DNA of 64,000 nucleotides from DTKD01 sp050948905 (GTDB taxonomy: Bacteria > Armatimonadota > UBA5829). The DNA lies in the NCBI GenBank assembly GCA_050948905.1, contig JBMNES010000001.1, positions 2,418,001 to 2,482,000 on the forward strand, read 5' to 3'. Every line of letters starts with the position of its first letter. Within the stretch, counting starts at the first letter, position 1. The position numbers and the translations under genes were made by a program. Below, one piece after another: positions 26,549 to 34,403 of this stretch. The notes under the pieces were generated by a model. It searched no databases. It was given only the letters and a program-made list of their open reading frames with translations, and had not been told where the DNA came from.

Positions 26549-28003
26549 TTAGTTCGATGAGCCAAAGCGCTCCAGATTGTTCTTGGCGTCGGCGTTGTTC
26601 GGATCGACCTCAAGAGCTTTTTTATACTGAGCCTTGGCCTGCTCCAACTGGTTCTTCTTCTCCAACTCTACGCCCAGGTTGTTGTATGCGGCCGAAGATT
26701 TCGGGTTCAGTCCGATAGCTGTGTTGTACTGCGAAATAGCATCGTCCGTCCTGTTGAGCATTGAATACGCCAACCCCAGGCCATAGTGAGCATCAGCCGA
26801 TTTCGGGTCTGCAAGGATCGCCTTTTCGTAAGCAGCAGCGGATTCCGGATAATTACCAGCCTGATACTGCAGATTGCCGAGATTTATCGCGGCAGCATAC
26901 TGCTTTGCATCCAGCTTAAGGGAGGTGTCCCATGCCTTTATCGAAGCCTCGTTTTTGCCTTCGACCATATAGGCAGTGGCAAGATTCAACCAGGCGGCAA
27001 GCAGATTAGGTTTTTTGTCACAGGCAAGCTCCAGGTTTTTTATACCCTCAGCCGACTGACCAGCCTTGAATTGGGCCCAGCCCAAACCTGCCAGAGCTTC
27101 TGGGTCATCGGGTTTAGCAGCCACGGCTGCCTGGAACTCGGGTATAGCCTTGCCGAAAGCCGCCTGCCGTGAATACAGCACGCCGGCGTTGTAACGGGCC
27201 GAAAAATCGTTAGGCTTCTGCGCGGCCGCAGCCGTGTAGTGGCTTAGGGCATTGGCTTCGTCGCCAGAAGCAGCCAGCAGTTCGGCCAGCGCCAGGTGTG
27301 CATCAGCGTTCTTGGCGTCCAGAGATAACGATTTCTCAAAGGCTTTCTTTGCTCCCGGTTTATCTCCAGTCGATAGAAGCACAAAGCCCAGATTGTAAGC
27401 ATACTCTGAGTTCTTTGGATCGATCTCGACTGCTTTCCTGATAGCGGTCAGAGCCTCGGTTTTTCTGCCCTTGCTCTGAAGCGCAAGCCCGAGGTTGTTT
27501 TGCAGAGCAGCATTCGGCGCAGAGCCTGCTTCCGCCTTGCGATATTCATCTATAGCTTTGTCGAACTGGCCTGTGGCAAAATAAGCAAGCCCCAGGTTAT
27601 AATGAGCCTCCGGCCAACCCTTTCGAAGCACCAACGCCTGTTGCAGCTCAGGAATCGCTTTATCGCTTTCCCCAAGCCCGATATAGGCCATTCCGAGGTT
27701 CAAGCGCAGCTCATCGCTGTCGGCTTTAAGATTTCTTGCTTCCTGGAACTGAGCCAACGCGCCAGAATAGTCGCGTTTTTGCAACAGCAGGAACCCCAGC
27801 CATCGCCTTGCCGCCGGATCGTTAGGTTTCTCCGTTACGGCGGTGCGAACAGCCGTGATTGCTTCATCAATCTTGCCCTGCTTATACAGTGACTCCCACT
27901 CTTTCGGGGCAGCAAACACCGCTACGCTTATGACGAAAACACAAAAAAAGGCGAGCAGGCACGACAAAAATACACATCTGGTGGAAAAATGATTAGCGCA
28001 CAT
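26549..28003 (-). CDS. Exported TPR-repeat protein
   Basis: A 484-residue protein with a signal peptide (about residues 1-31) followed by about 13 tandem tetratricopeptide repeats, each with the spaced Leu/Ala-Tyr/Phe-Pro pattern (for example NLGLAYFATGQFDKAIDEYRKA). The last repeat ends near the C-terminus, and there is no other domain. Such solenoids hold together envelope complexes. AGGAG nine bases upstream supports the ATG start. It is transcribed alone, ahead of nadK. Confidence 0.85.
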   Translation of the reverse strand: MCANHFSTRCVFLSCLLAFFCVFVISVAVFAAPKEWESLYKQGKIDEAITAVRTAVTEKPNDPAARRWLGFLLLQKRDYSGALAQFQEARNLKADSDELRLNLGMAYIGLGESDKAIPELQQALVLRKGWPEAHYNLGLAYFATGQFDKAIDEYRKAEAGSAPNAALQNNLGLALQSKGRKTEALTAIRKAVEIDPKNSEYAYNLGFVLLSTGDKPGAKKAFEKSLSLDAKNADAHLALAELLAASGDEANALSHYTAAAAQKPNDFSARYNAGVLYSRQAAFGKAIPEFQAAVAAKPDDPEALAGLGWAQFKAGQSAEGIKNLELACDKKPNLLAAWLNLATAYMVEGKNEASIKAWDTSLKLDAKQYAAAINLGNLQYQAGNYPESAAAYEKAILADPKSADAHYGLGLAYSMLNRTDDAISQYNTAIGLNPKSSAAYNNLGVELEKKNQLEQAKAQYKKALEVDPNNADAKNNLERFGSSN

Positions 28004-28093
28004 GTTGACTATCTCCTAACTGGGCTTCATATTTGAGACTTGTCTTGCACGGGCTTATTATAACAGTAGCTCAACTTCTATACAACTAAAGTT

Positions 28094-28119
28094 AACGGGC
28101 GACTAGAAAATCGCCCGTT
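28094..28119 (-). terminator. Hairpin terminator after the aminopeptidase gene
   Basis: Stem AACGGGCGA with TCGCCCGTT (9 bp, 8-base loop); on the minus strand it is followed by AACTTTAGTT, a weak U-rich tail. It lies 21 bases beyond the stop codon of the M29 gene. Confidence 0.5.
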
Positions 28120-28139
28120 CAAGGCTACCTGTTCGAGGT

Positions 28140-29255
28140 TCAGATAAGATTTTCCGGATTCAAGCCCTTTAGATAATCCGGCACAAATCGCCCATCTTTG
28201 CGGATTAATTCATCATCGAAGTAGATCTCTCCACCGCCGTGCTCCGGAGTCTGTATCAGCACCAAATCCCAGTGAATCTTCGAGCGATTCCCGTTATCCG
28301 CTTCCTCATAAGCCTGACCAGGGGTAAAGTGAAGCGAGCCTGCGATTTTCTCGTCGAACAAAATGTCCCGAAGTACCTTGTTTATATATGGGTTGAAACC
28401 AAGGCTGAACTCCCCAACATAACGGGCCCCTTCGTCGGTGTCGAGTATATCGTTAAGAGAAGCCGTGTCCGAGCTTGTCGCCTCTACGATTTTACCATTC
28501 TCAAAGACCAGCCTAATGTCGTCAAAAGACTTGCCCTGATACACTGTCGATGCATTGAAGTGGATAACGCCGTTGACGCTGTCGCGAACAGGTGCCGTGA
28601 ACACTTCACCGTCTGGAATGTTGCGATCGCCGTTGCATTGCACCGCAGGTATATCTTTTATGGAAAACTTCAGATCGGTGTCCTTCGGCCCAATTATGTG
28701 AACCCGATCAGCCCTGTCCATTCGCTCCTTGAGCGGCCGCTCCGCAATCGCCATTCTGGCATAATCCAGGGTGCAGACATCGAAATAGAAGTCCTCGAAC
28801 TGTTCGGTGCTCATACCCGCCAACTGCGCCATTGACGGAGTTGGCCACCGCAGCACTACCCATTTCGAGTGATTTACCCGCTGATCAAGCACGGGTTTTT
28901 GCCAATGCTCCTGATAGATCTTTCGTCTGTCGTCAGGCACATCGGAGGTTTCGTTTATGTTATGCCCGCCACGCAGACTGATATAAGCCTGCATTTCTTT
29001 CATAAACTCTAAGTCGTGCTTGCCGTAGACCTGCGATTGCTCCTGGGTTGCATTCATATAAAGAGCACGCATCACCCTCTGATTATACGTCCTGGCAAAA
29101 GGCAGCCCGCCGGCTTTAGCCACGCGGTCTATCAGCAGCGCGGTCATCTCCGCAGGCACATCAAACGCCTCAATCAAAACTCTCTCGCCCGGCTTGATCG
29201 TAGTGGAGTGACACACCAACAAATCAGCCAGCTTTTCCATTCTAGGGTCTATCAT
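28140..29255 (-). CDS. M29 family aminopeptidase
   Basis: A 371-residue cytoplasmic metallo-aminopeptidase of the thermophilic AmpS/AmpT type. The two-metal site can be placed: Glu217 (PDGEVFT), Glu282 (VGEFSLG), His309 (SLHFTPGQAY, with Tyr316), and His328/Asp330 (IHWD). Length and order match the family. GAGGTATAAACT precedes the ATG. It removes N-terminal residues from peptides. Neighbours (TPR protein, Crp) suggest nothing specific. Confidence 0.9.
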   Translation of the reverse strand: MIDPRMEKLADLLVCHSTTIKPGERVLIEAFDVPAEMTALLIDRVAKAGGLPFARTYNQRVMRALYMNATQEQSQVYGKHDLEFMKEMQAYISLRGGHNINETSDVPDDRRKIYQEHWQKPVLDQRVNHSKWVVLRWPTPSMAQLAGMSTEQFEDFYFDVCTLDYARMAIAERPLKERMDRADRVHIIGPKDTDLKFSIKDIPAVQCNGDRNIPDGEVFTAPVRDSVNGVIHFNASTVYQGKSFDDIRLVFENGKIVEATSSDTASLNDILDTDEGARYVGEFSLGFNPYINKVLRDILFDEKIAGSLHFTPGQAYEEADNGNRSKIHWDLVLIQTPEHGGGEIYFDDELIRKDGRFVPDYLKGLNPENLI

Positions 29256-29295
29256 AGTTTATACCTCACAAGATCAACTGCACTATTGTGCCCAA

Positions 29296-30006
29296 CTAAA
29301 CGGCGCCGTAATCAGCTAGTTCGCGTAAATCATCTATTGAGCGTAATATCACACGCTTGCCCTTAGATGTAATCAACTCCTCAGCCTCGAATTTGGCGAG
29401 CAGCCTTGATAATGTCTCCCCGGTCATACCCAAATGCGATGCAAGTGTCTGCTTCGGCATTCCAAGTTCGACTGTAACTCCATCCGTGCCGTTTTCTGGC
29501 ATCCTTGACAACAAATACGCTGCGAATCTGGCTCCGGCGTCTTTTAAAGTCAGAGATTCTATGCTCGAAACCAGCCTGTGTGCCCAGGTAGCCATCGACG
29601 CCATCAATCGCAGGCTTACTTTGGGCTGATCCAGCAGAAGCTGCATAAATTCTTCCTTCCGAAGTAAGATAAGGTCGGTGTTTTGAACTGCGGCTGCCGA
29701 TGCCGGGTAACCGATGTTCAAAAATAATGCAGCTTCACCGAACGGGTCACCGGGCAGCACTATATGAACCACATGCTCTTTAGCGTCCGCGGACTCTTTA
29801 TATACCTTAACGACGCCGCTTTCCACAATATACAGCCCCCTGCAAGGCTCCCCTTCCTCGAAGATCACCGTATTTCTCGGCTGGTGGATAAGTCGCGCCG
29901 TAGGTCGTAGCAGTTCCAGCGTCTCTTCGTCGAGGTTTTTGAAGAAGCGACAAGATCGCATTGCCGAAAGCACACTTTTTGTCTCTTTGTTTGTCATAGC
30001 AGGCAT
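29296..30006 (-). CDS. Crp/Fnr family transcriptional regulator
   Basis: A cyclic-nucleotide-binding-type sensor (about residues 15-125, with ETLELLRPTARLI, FEEGEPCRGLYIVESG and LPGDPFGEAALF) followed by a Crp winged helix: the recognition segment is MPKQTLASHLGMTGETLSRLL. No Fnr-type N-terminal cysteine cluster is seen, so oxygen sensing by an iron-sulfur cluster is unlikely. The frame extends to 30054, but AGGA eight bases before the ATG at 30006 selects this start (236 residues). It is divergent from the barrel-protein gene. Confidence 0.9.
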   Translation of the reverse strand: MPAMTNKETKSVLSAMRSCRFFKNLDEETLELLRPTARLIHQPRNTVIFEEGEPCRGLYIVESGVVKVYKESADAKEHVVHIVLPGDPFGEAALFLNIGYPASAAAVQNTDLILLRKEEFMQLLLDQPKVSLRLMASMATWAHRLVSSIESLTLKDAGARFAAYLLSRMPENGTDGVTVELGMPKQTLASHLGMTGETLSRLLAKFEAEELITSKGKRVILRSIDDLRELADYGAV

Positions 30007-30047
30007 TGTACTTATCCTGTCGCACGCAGTCAATGGCGCATACAAAT

Positions 30048-30076
30048 CTGACAACTTGCGTTTGGCCGCTTAAAAT
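30048..30076 (+). promoter_or_regulatory. Sigma-70-type promoter for the barrel-protein gene
   Basis: CTGACA (30048-30053), a 17-base spacer and TAAAAT (30071-30076). It lies between the divergent Crp gene and the barrel gene, so it may be under Crp control, though I see no clear Crp palindrome. Confidence 0.5.
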
Positions 30077-30116
30077 TGTCGGTATGCTTCAAATGCGGCG
30101 AGGAGGGGGGACAACT

Positions 30117-30662
30117 ATGCGAATTGCGAAGATAACACTAGGTTTAATATTTGGTTTGGCGCTCGTTATCGTTAGTTCAGGGCATGCATACGACGGATTT
30201 CCCACTCCCGAAGACATGGGATTAGGTTATACATTCACAGGAGGGGTAGCGCTTATGGTCAACGGGGACATGTCCAACAATGCCAGCCCAACATTCGGCG
30301 TTGCCTGGTATGGTCCGTTAGACGAAACGGCGGGAGATATGGCTGCGCTGGGGCTTTCTGCGGACTGGATCGGGCTCAAGCGCAATGATGGAAAAAAAGT
30401 CAGCCTGGTGCCGGTATTTTTGAACTATAAAAGGTCCGGTTTAATCGGACAATATCGAGTGTTTGTTAATCTGGGGTTGGGTATACAAGTAGCGTCGGAT
30501 GATGTCCCAGTGATGAAACTGGACGATGGTATCAGTTTTGCCTGGACTGGCGGGCTTGGATTTGACATTACAAACAGTGTCTATATGCAAGCCAAATTTA
30601 TTGGGGGAAACAACCCCGGACAGGACGGTTTGGTTTCGTTAGACCTGGGGTATCGGTTCTAA
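30117..30662 (+). CDS. Small outer-membrane beta-barrel-like protein
   Basis: The frame is open from 30006, but the strong AGGAGGGGGG ribosome site at about 30101-30110 sets the start at 30117 (181 residues). The signal peptide covers residues 1-23 (cleavage near SGHA). The mature part alternates hydrophobic and polar residues in strands of 8-10 with glycine turns, and the last residue is phenylalanine in LDLGYRF, the usual recognition end of barrels assembled by the Bam complex. About eight strands are implied. Function unknown. Confidence 0.7.
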   Translation: MRIAKITLGLIFGLALVIVSSGHAYDGFPTPEDMGLGYTFTGGVALMVNGDMSNNASPTFGVAWYGPLDETAGDMAALGLSADWIGLKRNDGKKVSLVPVFLNYKRSGLIGQYRVFVNLGLGIQVASDDVPVMKLDDGISFAWTGGLGFDITNSVYMQAKFIGGNNPGQDGLVSLDLGYRF

Positions 30663-30700
30663 ATCTATCTCAGGCAACCGCTACACCGATAAGCATGCTC

Positions 30701-30732
30701 AACCGGCCGCAGCTATCAAACTGCGGCCGGTT
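30701..30732 (+). terminator. Strong hairpin terminator
   Basis: A perfect 12-bp stem (AACCGGCCGCAG with CTGCGGCCGGTT, 8-base loop) followed by TCATTCTG after the closing TT. It lies 38 bases past the barrel-gene stop. The core CGGCCGCAG/CTGCGGCCG is the same as in the terminator at 15446. Confidence 0.75.
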
Positions 30733-30812
30733 TCATTCTGTACCAAATCAGCCGTAGGAAACATTAACCCGCCCATTCATCGTCTAGCATATTAGCTAAA
30801 TAGCGTGGCTAG

Positions 30813-30841
30813 TTGTGCAGGCGCGTTAAGCAGAGTATAAT
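30813..30841 (+). promoter_or_regulatory. Sigma-70-type promoter for the lipoprotein gene
   Basis: TTGTGC (30813-30818), 17 bases, TATAAT (30836-30841). Transcription would start near 30848, giving a leader of about 39 bases to the ATG at 30887. Confidence 0.6.
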
Positions 30842-30886
30842 CTAGCTAATGCTATGTTCAGCTTTGAATGCTGGAATGGAGGATGA

Positions 30887-31492
30887 ATGGTGCGAACCTT
30901 GCGTTATGATAAGCGTTGGTGTGTGGCGGCGGCTTTGGTGGTTTTCATTGCTGTGGCCGTTATGCTCAGCGGGTGCGGCAACAAAGGCTCTCAGGGGGCT
31001 GATGTCGCGATGCCGACCGGATCATCTGCTCCCCATACCTCCGCTTCTGGGCCAGCGATCACCGACAAAGTGTCATTCGACCAGCTCACCCTCGAATCCA
31101 CTCCGAAGGCCGTAACTGACAAAAACGGACTTGTTTTCTTACACTTCAAATATGCTGATTATGATGGCAAGGTTTATGAGTGTGTGCTGCCAAAAGCCAT
31201 GTCCGAGGGCGAGTATACACTGTCGGAATGGAGCAGTACATTCAACGCATACAAACTCCCCAAAGTGGTTGCTCAGAAAAAAGTTAAAAAGACCGAGGAT
31301 TATAGCGATTTTCCGTTCATCTCTCCCAAGCCGCAGCCAGTGCAGCCGGAGCCTCAGGAAGCTCCTCAAGCCGCTCCTGCGCCTCCCAGCCCAGCAGATC
31401 AACTGCCTGCAATGCCGGGGTTCTCTGAACCGGGGATGGCCCCGCTGCCAGCGCCGGCCGACAGACCTCCGTCGGGCCAGTATACGCTGTAG
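30887..31492 (+). CDS. Proline-rich lipoprotein
   Basis: A 201-residue protein with a lipoprotein signal: charged start, hydrophobic stretch (about 12-26) and lipobox LSGC with lipidated Cys30. After a Ser/Thr/Ala-rich linker there is a small beta-rich domain (about 60-130), and the C-terminal 65 residues are rich in Pro, Ala and Gln (PQPVQPEPQEAPQAAPAPPS), the sort of tail that spans the cell wall. GGAGG precedes the ATG. The family is not recognised. Confidence 0.7.
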   Translation: MVRTLRYDKRWCVAAALVVFIAVAVMLSGCGNKGSQGADVAMPTGSSAPHTSASGPAITDKVSFDQLTLESTPKAVTDKNGLVFLHFKYADYDGKVYECVLPKAMSEGEYTLSEWSSTFNAYKLPKVVAQKKVKKTEDYSDFPFISPKPQPVQPEPQEAPQAAPAPPSPADQLPAMPGFSEPGMAPLPAPADRPPSGQYTL

Positions 31493-31522
31493 GCTGTAGC
31501 AATATGATTAAGGATTTAATCG

Positions 31523-31543
31523 GGGCGCGTGTTTTTCGCGCCC
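31523..31543 (+). terminator. Rho-independent terminator
   Basis: Stem GGGCGCG with CGCGCCC, 7-base loop, followed by TTTTGCTTT: a textbook intrinsic terminator 30 bases after the lipoprotein stop. Confidence 0.85.
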
Positions 31544-31624
31544 TTTTGCTTTAATACCGTAAGGCTACTCTGTTGTGCGAAGTATGTGCTAAAATTGCCC
31601 CAGCACAAAAAGAGGGTAGCAGCA

Positions 31625-32038
31625 ATGAAATCACACACCAAATATCTTACGCTCAACACGTCTCAAAGCCGCGCTGTGGTCAATATCACCGGCGAATGCG
31701 AGGCTGCACTTGCCGAGAGCGGTATTGCCGAAGGAATGATGCTGGTATCGGCTATGCACATCACTGCGGCAGTATGGGTCAACGATAACGAGCCCGGGAT
31801 ATGGCAGGATGCGATGGATATGCTTGAGCAGCTCGCGCCTGAGGGGCCAGATTACAGGCATCATAGAACAGGTGAGGATAACGGCCACGCACATCTCAAA
31901 AATCTGTTGACACACCATCAGATAATTCTGCCCATCACAAAAGGCAGGCTGGATTTAGGGCCGTGGCAGACAGTACTCTACATGGAGTTCGATGGACGAC
32001 GAAACAAGCGGGTGATTATTAAAGCGATCGGAGAATGA
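31625..32038 (+). CDS. YjbQ/UPF0047 family protein
   Basis: A 137-residue protein of the widespread YjbQ family (secondary thiamine-phosphate synthase activity has been reported for E. coli YjbQ). Family marks are SAMHITAAVWVNDNE (with His45), RTGEDNGHAHLKN (His88, His90) and TKGRLDLGPWQ, a metal-binding histidine set. The open frame reaches 31529, but the conserved start with GAGGG upstream is the ATG at 31625, giving the normal length. Confidence 0.9.
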   Translation: MKSHTKYLTLNTSQSRAVVNITGECEAALAESGIAEGMMLVSAMHITAAVWVNDNEPGIWQDAMDMLEQLAPEGPDYRHHRTGEDNGHAHLKNLLTHHQIILPITKGRLDLGPWQTVLYMEFDGRRNKRVIIKAIGE

Positions 32039-32064
32039 GAGCCTGAACACTCGTTCAGGCCCTC
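32037..32064. terminator. Bidirectional hairpin between convergent genes
   Basis: A 12-bp stem (GAGAGCCTGAAC with GTTCAGGCCCTC, one A/C mismatch, 4-base loop) that starts at the yjbQ stop codon and ends 6 bases before the stop of the minus-strand gene. TGTAATTTAATT follows on the plus strand. Confidence 0.65.
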
Positions 32065-32070
32065 TGTAAT

Positions 32071-32307
32071 TTAATTGGTTGCGGAGGCTTCAGGAGCTAC
32101 TTCCAGTGCCTCCTCAACCTTAACCCAGATCACGTCGCCTTTGTCACGAACGTAAAGAAGGCCGGACTCCACCGACACATCCAGCAATCTTGCGGTGCGT
32201 GTCTCGTATGTGACCGATCCGTCCCCGGAACTGACAGGCAATCGATACGTGAGTTCTAGTTTCTCGTCTGCGTCGAGCTTTGCTGCTATCGTGGATAAAT
32301 CTATCAA
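32071..32307 (-). CDS. Hypothetical small acidic protein
   Basis: About 78-83 residues, beta-rich (LELTYRLPV, TRTARLLDVSVESGLLYVRDKGDVIWVKVEEA) and ending in a short acidic/alanine tail. An ATG exists at 32322, but GGAGG right after it is well placed for the TTG at 32307, the preferred start. It could be a small domain that binds nucleic acid or a partner; I do not recognise the family. Confidence 0.5.
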   Translation of the reverse strand: MIDLSTIAAKLDADEKLELTYRLPVSSGDGSVTYETRTARLLDVSVESGLLYVRDKGDVIWVKVEEALEVAPEASATN

Positions 32308-32429
32308 ACCCTTCCTCCCCATCGACAGAGGTTTGCAGTCTTTGGTGCTTTATATATATCACATCCGATATCCTTCTTCAATTATGATAGAATATACACA
32401 AATACTCGTATCATTTGTGCTATAGCTTT

Positions 32430-33242
32430 ATGGGAAGGTTAGTCCGAATTAAAGAGAGCCGAAAACCCAGGAAGTTGACGTTGAGCCCAACTAAAATCAA
32501 CGCGTATCTTTCCTGCCGGCTGGCTTATAAGTTCACCTATATCGACCGCATTAGCAGATTTTTCTATAAACCAAAGTCATTTCACACCTTCGGCGCCACC
32601 CTGCACAGGGCCTTAGACGAATTTCATAAGCAGGGTGGGGTGGAGGCACAATCTGCTGAGGAACTGGTGAACACCATGCGCGCGATGTGGAGCCCTGTTG
32701 GCTATGCTTCCGGTGAAGACGAAGCACAGCACCTTGCCGCGGCCGAAAAGCTGCTTGATCAATATCACTCTGAGCACGTTGTCGAAGGTGCAAAGACCCT
32801 GTTTACGGAGAAACAGCTCAAAGTAGATTTGGGGGAGTTCAATCTTATGGGGCGCGTCGACAGAATCGACGAGCACCCCGACGGGCATATAGAAATTATC
32901 GACTATAAAAGCGGCAGGATGTCCGTGACCGAGCAGGAGGTGCGTGAGGACCTCGCTATGGGAATCTATGCAATGCTTGCTCATCGAACTTTTCCAAACA
33001 CGCGGGTGACGTGCACGATTTACGCTCTTAGATCAGGCGAAAAAGCCACAGTTGAGCATACTAATGAGGAACTTTCCGAGCTTGAAGTAATGATACGCCT
33101 GATTGCTGCTGAGATAGCGCAATTAGACAGGGACACTGTCATAGACCCGGAGTGGAAAGCAGACACCTGCCCGCATTGCGACTATTTACGACTCTGCCGC
33201 AAACGTGCTGATTGGGAACACCACTTCGCTGAAGAAGACTAG
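32430..33242 (+). CDS. Stand-alone Fe-S PD-(D/E)XK nuclease (RecB/AddB C-terminal type)
   Basis: A 270-residue nuclease domain. Motifs: His59 (TLHRAL), Asp144 (GRVDRID), and Asp158-Tyr-Lys160 (IEIIDYKSG) form the catalytic site. Cys29 together with CPHCDYLRLC (Cys247, Cys250, Cys256) gives the four cysteines that hold a [4Fe-4S] cluster in AddB and Cas4. No helicase is attached and no cas gene is near. The ATG at 32430 is taken; an in-frame TTG at 32415 is possible. It would act as an exonuclease in DNA repair or end processing. Confidence 0.85.
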   Translation: MGRLVRIKESRKPRKLTLSPTKINAYLSCRLAYKFTYIDRISRFFYKPKSFHTFGATLHRALDEFHKQGGVEAQSAEELVNTMRAMWSPVGYASGEDEAQHLAAAEKLLDQYHSEHVVEGAKTLFTEKQLKVDLGEFNLMGRVDRIDEHPDGHIEIIDYKSGRMSVTEQEVREDLAMGIYAMLAHRTFPNTRVTCTIYALRSGEKATVEHTNEELSELEVMIRLIAAEIAQLDRDTVIDPEWKADTCPHCDYLRLCRKRADWEHHFAEED

Positions 33243-33245
33243 TGC

Positions 33246-34403
33246 CTACTGCCTGGCTATCTCCTCGTCCGTCAAATAGCAGGCGGGGTCCTGCATCCAG
33301 GGGTCGTCGTATACTGCCACAGCCCTCGCTCTGAAATTGCCGTTGCATATATCAATCCACTTGCAATTAGTCTGCGCACAACGACCCTTCAGCAGCGCTT
33401 TTCTGTCCTTTAACCCTGCCATGATAGGATCCGTGGTGTCCATCCAAATCTCAGAAAATGGCCTCTGTCTGACGTTGCCAAAGGACTTGCTCTGCCAGAA
33501 TTGATCTGCATGCACATTGCCGAGGTTATCCACACAGCCGATGGCGATACCCGTGGAGTTACCGCCGTTTGCCAGAAGCAGCTTATAGACTTCCTCTGCC
33601 CGCTTAGGATCCTCTTTTAGCAGCCGCATATAAAGATAGACTCCGTCGCAATGGTTATCGACCATAAGTATATCTTTCTCCAGACCCCTGCGGTGCATAT
33701 CCATCGTGCGGTCCAGAATCAGATCAAACGCGGCTCTGGTTTGTTCAGGGGTCAAATCATCCTTTACAATATCTGCCCCTCGTCCTGTATAGACCAGGTG
33801 ATAGAAGCAGGCACGTGGGATTCCTACCTGTTCAATTAAGTCAAAGATTAATGGCAAATCCTGAACATTGTCCTTCGTGAGAGTTAAACGTAGTCCAACC
33901 TTCTGGTCGATACTTAGACAGTTCTCAAAGCCCTTCAAAGCGGCATTAAACGCGCCTTTTACACCTCTAAAGCGGTCGTTTGTCTCTCCAACCCCATCCA
34001 GACTAATCCCCACATAACCGAAGCCGATCTCTTTGATTTTCGCAGCAGCTTCCCTGCTTATAAGTGTGCCGTTGGTGGATATGACCGGTCTTATTCCAAG
34101 GTCGCGGGCATAGGCTCCCAGTTCGTACATATCTGCTCGCATTAAAGGTTCGCCGCCGGAAAATAGCAGCACAGGAGCCTTGAACGCCGCCAGGTCCTGA
34201 ATCATAGCCTTAGCTTCGTCAGTGGTAAGCTCTCCCCGGTAGTTCTCGTTGCACGATTGAGAGTAGCAATGAACGCATTTGAGGTTGCATCGCCGCGTCG
34301 AGTTCCAGACTACTATGGGTTTCTTTTCGGTATGCGGGCGATTATATCGAAGCGTATCCCCCCAGGTGGAGCGATCGCAATACAGCTTGGTGATGCTAAT
34401 CAT
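33246..34403 (-). CDS. ahbC: AhbC-like radical SAM enzyme, 12,18-didecarboxysiroheme deacetylase
   Basis: This enzyme removes the two acetate side chains of didecarboxysiroheme to give iron-coproporphyrin III in the alternative heme pathway. The N-terminus (MISITKLYCDRSTWGDTLRY), the radical SAM cluster RRCNLKCVHC (Cys39, Cys43, Cys46), FSGGEPLM, VISTNGT, and the C-terminal auxiliary-cluster region CAQTNCKWIDICNGNFR match AhbC proteins of archaea and sulfate reducers (385 residues). NirJ of heme d1 synthesis is a close relative, but the AhbC type fits better with ahbD nearby. Its ATG overlaps the cobA/hemD stop (ATGA), and it is the last gene of hemC-nadB-cobA/hemD-ahbC. Confidence 0.85.
   Translation of the reverse strand: MISITKLYCDRSTWGDTLRYNRPHTEKKPIVVWNSTRRCNLKCVHCYSQSCNENYRGELTTDEAKAMIQDLAAFKAPVLLFSGGEPLMRADMYELGAYARDLGIRPVISTNGTLISREAAAKIKEIGFGYVGISLDGVGETNDRFRGVKGAFNAALKGFENCLSIDQKVGLRLTLTKDNVQDLPLIFDLIEQVGIPRACFYHLVYTGRGADIVKDDLTPEQTRAAFDLILDRTMDMHRRGLEKDILMVDNHCDGVYLYMRLLKEDPKRAEEVYKLLLANGGNSTGIAIGCVDNLGNVHADQFWQSKSFGNVRQRPFSEIWMDTTDPIMAGLKDRKALLKGRCAQTNCKWIDICNGNFRARAVAVYDDPWMQDPACYLTDEEIARQ

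Noticed and set aside
32430..33242. Cas4-like protein suggesting a CRISPR locus
   Set aside because: No repeat-spacer array and no other cas gene in the window; the domain fits AddB/RecB-type solo nucleases equally well.
33246..34403. NirJ (heme d1 synthesis)
   Set aside because: Sequence blocks and the presence of ahbD favour AhbC; no nirD, nirF or nirS gene is seen.
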